Assembly: GCA_905116865.2 (NCBI GenBank)
Contig: CAJHNH020002834.1
Coordinates: 1 to 64,000, forward strand
DNA from: Candidula unifasciata
Taxonomy: Eukaryota; Mollusca; Gastropoda; Stylommatophora; Geomitridae
Direction of reading: 5' to 3'
Length of the DNA: 64,000 nt
Shown: in pieces, positions 63,365 to 64,000 of the stretch
Layout: each line of letters begins with the position of its first letter
How positions within the stretch are numbered: the stretch's first letter is position 1
The notes under the pieces: generated by a model
What the model was told of the DNA's origin: nothing
Seen by the model: only the letters and a program-made list of their open reading frames with translations
Databases searched by the model: none
Made by a program: the position numbers and the translations under genes

Positions 63365-63865
63365 ATGTTGATTGGACTGTAAAGATATGGAGCAGCTCTA
63401 GAATGAGAAACTTTCACACAGTGTGCAAAAGCAGATCAGGTACTGGGACAACTAACAACACTTTTTACACATAGAAGGATACCTTTGTCTATCAAAGCTA
63501 CTCCAATATGAACAACTTATTTTTTTTGGCCAGCTCTAAACTACCAGTGTCAAACATGGGCCCTTACTGGAACTAATGAGCACAAATTCACAACTGCAGA
63601 GAATGGTTGCCAGAATAACACAAAGAGATAATCTTTAAAATGAAGAAATAAGAAGACTAGAACTGAAACTAGTCGCACAGTTATTACAGAGCAACAGATG
63701 AGATGGTCTGACTGTTTGACAAAAATATCTTGGTACCAAATGTCCCAGCGAGCCTTGCTGAAAGAAACGCAGTAAACAAAAGGCAAAGGGAAGACCACAC
63801 AAAATATGGGGCAACAGTGTCAAGAAAGGAACCTCAAAGATAGGAAGATCGGCTTAGAAAGTTGA
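63365..63865 (+). mobile_element. LINE C-terminal fragment
   Basis: Broken frames give 'TWALTGTNEHKFTTAEN', 'EEIRRLELKLVAQL', 'WYQMSQRALLKET' and 'KRQRGRPHKIWGNSV', the region after RT in RTE/CR1-like elements. Several stops are present. Confidence 0.55.
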
Positions 63866-63867
63866 AA

Positions 63868-64000
63868 CCAGGGCCCAGTTTTGCGAGGGAAAAATAATAG
63901 ACCAAGTATCCCCCTCCCTCCTCCCCCTTCCTGCAATAATCATGTCATAAAATGGTGACTAGTTAGGGATTTGTCTGTTATTTGCAGGTATCATGATGAT
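63868..64000 (+). mobile_element. R2 repeat head, cut by the window end
   Basis: It reads 'gggcccagttttgcgaggg', 'aataatagaccaagtatccc' and 'aatcatgtcataaaatgg', then the window ends. Confidence 0.55.

Overview
The window looks like nuclear DNA from an animal, most plausibly a marine mollusc (inference). It has GT-AG introns, genes split into short exons over tens of kilobases, and no operons, ribosome-binding sites, rRNA genes or CRISPR arrays. It is crowded with decayed non-LTR retrotransposons, tRNA-derived SINEs, TIR elements, minisatellites and long poly(G)/poly(C) tracts. The species cannot be named from sequence alone.

Three host genes can be supported. (1) SNRPD1 (snRNP core protein Sm D1), + strand, four coding exons from 4187 to about 10226; two single-base indels break its frame. 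(2) A minus-strand gene with its coding exon at 20579-21125 and a probable non-coding first exon plus CCAAT/YY1-type promoter near 26537-26640; it encodes a 176-residue Pro/Tyr/Ala/Gly-rich protein that I do not firmly recognise. (3) The middle part of an SLC7-type amino-acid transporter (LeuT-fold, about TM5 to just after TM8), + strand, six phase-compatible exons between 39878 and 60935. Its 5' exons were not found and its 3' exons probably lie beyond the window. The three genes share no evident pathway.

Layout: 1-4085 SINE and LINE debris; 4187-10750 SNRPD1 with repeat-filled introns; 10750-20500 LINE, hAT-like and Penelope remnants with minisatellites; 20579-26640 the minus-strand gene; 27130-29400 a retroelement ORF with a CCHC zinc knuckle between two copies of a LINE tail; 29890-39500 nested LINE copies and SINEs; 39878-60935 the SLC7 gene, whose introns carry a TTAA-flanked MITE family, 27-bp and 48-bp minisatellites and many copies of one roughly 280-bp repeat (called R1 here); 60936-64000 an amplified exon/intron boundary, further minisatellites and a LINE tail.

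Features most worth a second look are the tandem amplification of an SLC7 exon end with its splice donor, the 2.4-kb 48-bp array lying between two R1 copies, the retroelement ORF at 27601-28644, the TTAA MITE family, and nested insertions with readable target-site duplications. No wholly new multi-gene system was found.

All similarity statements come from reading the sequence by eye. Repeat labels R1-R5 are local to this report.
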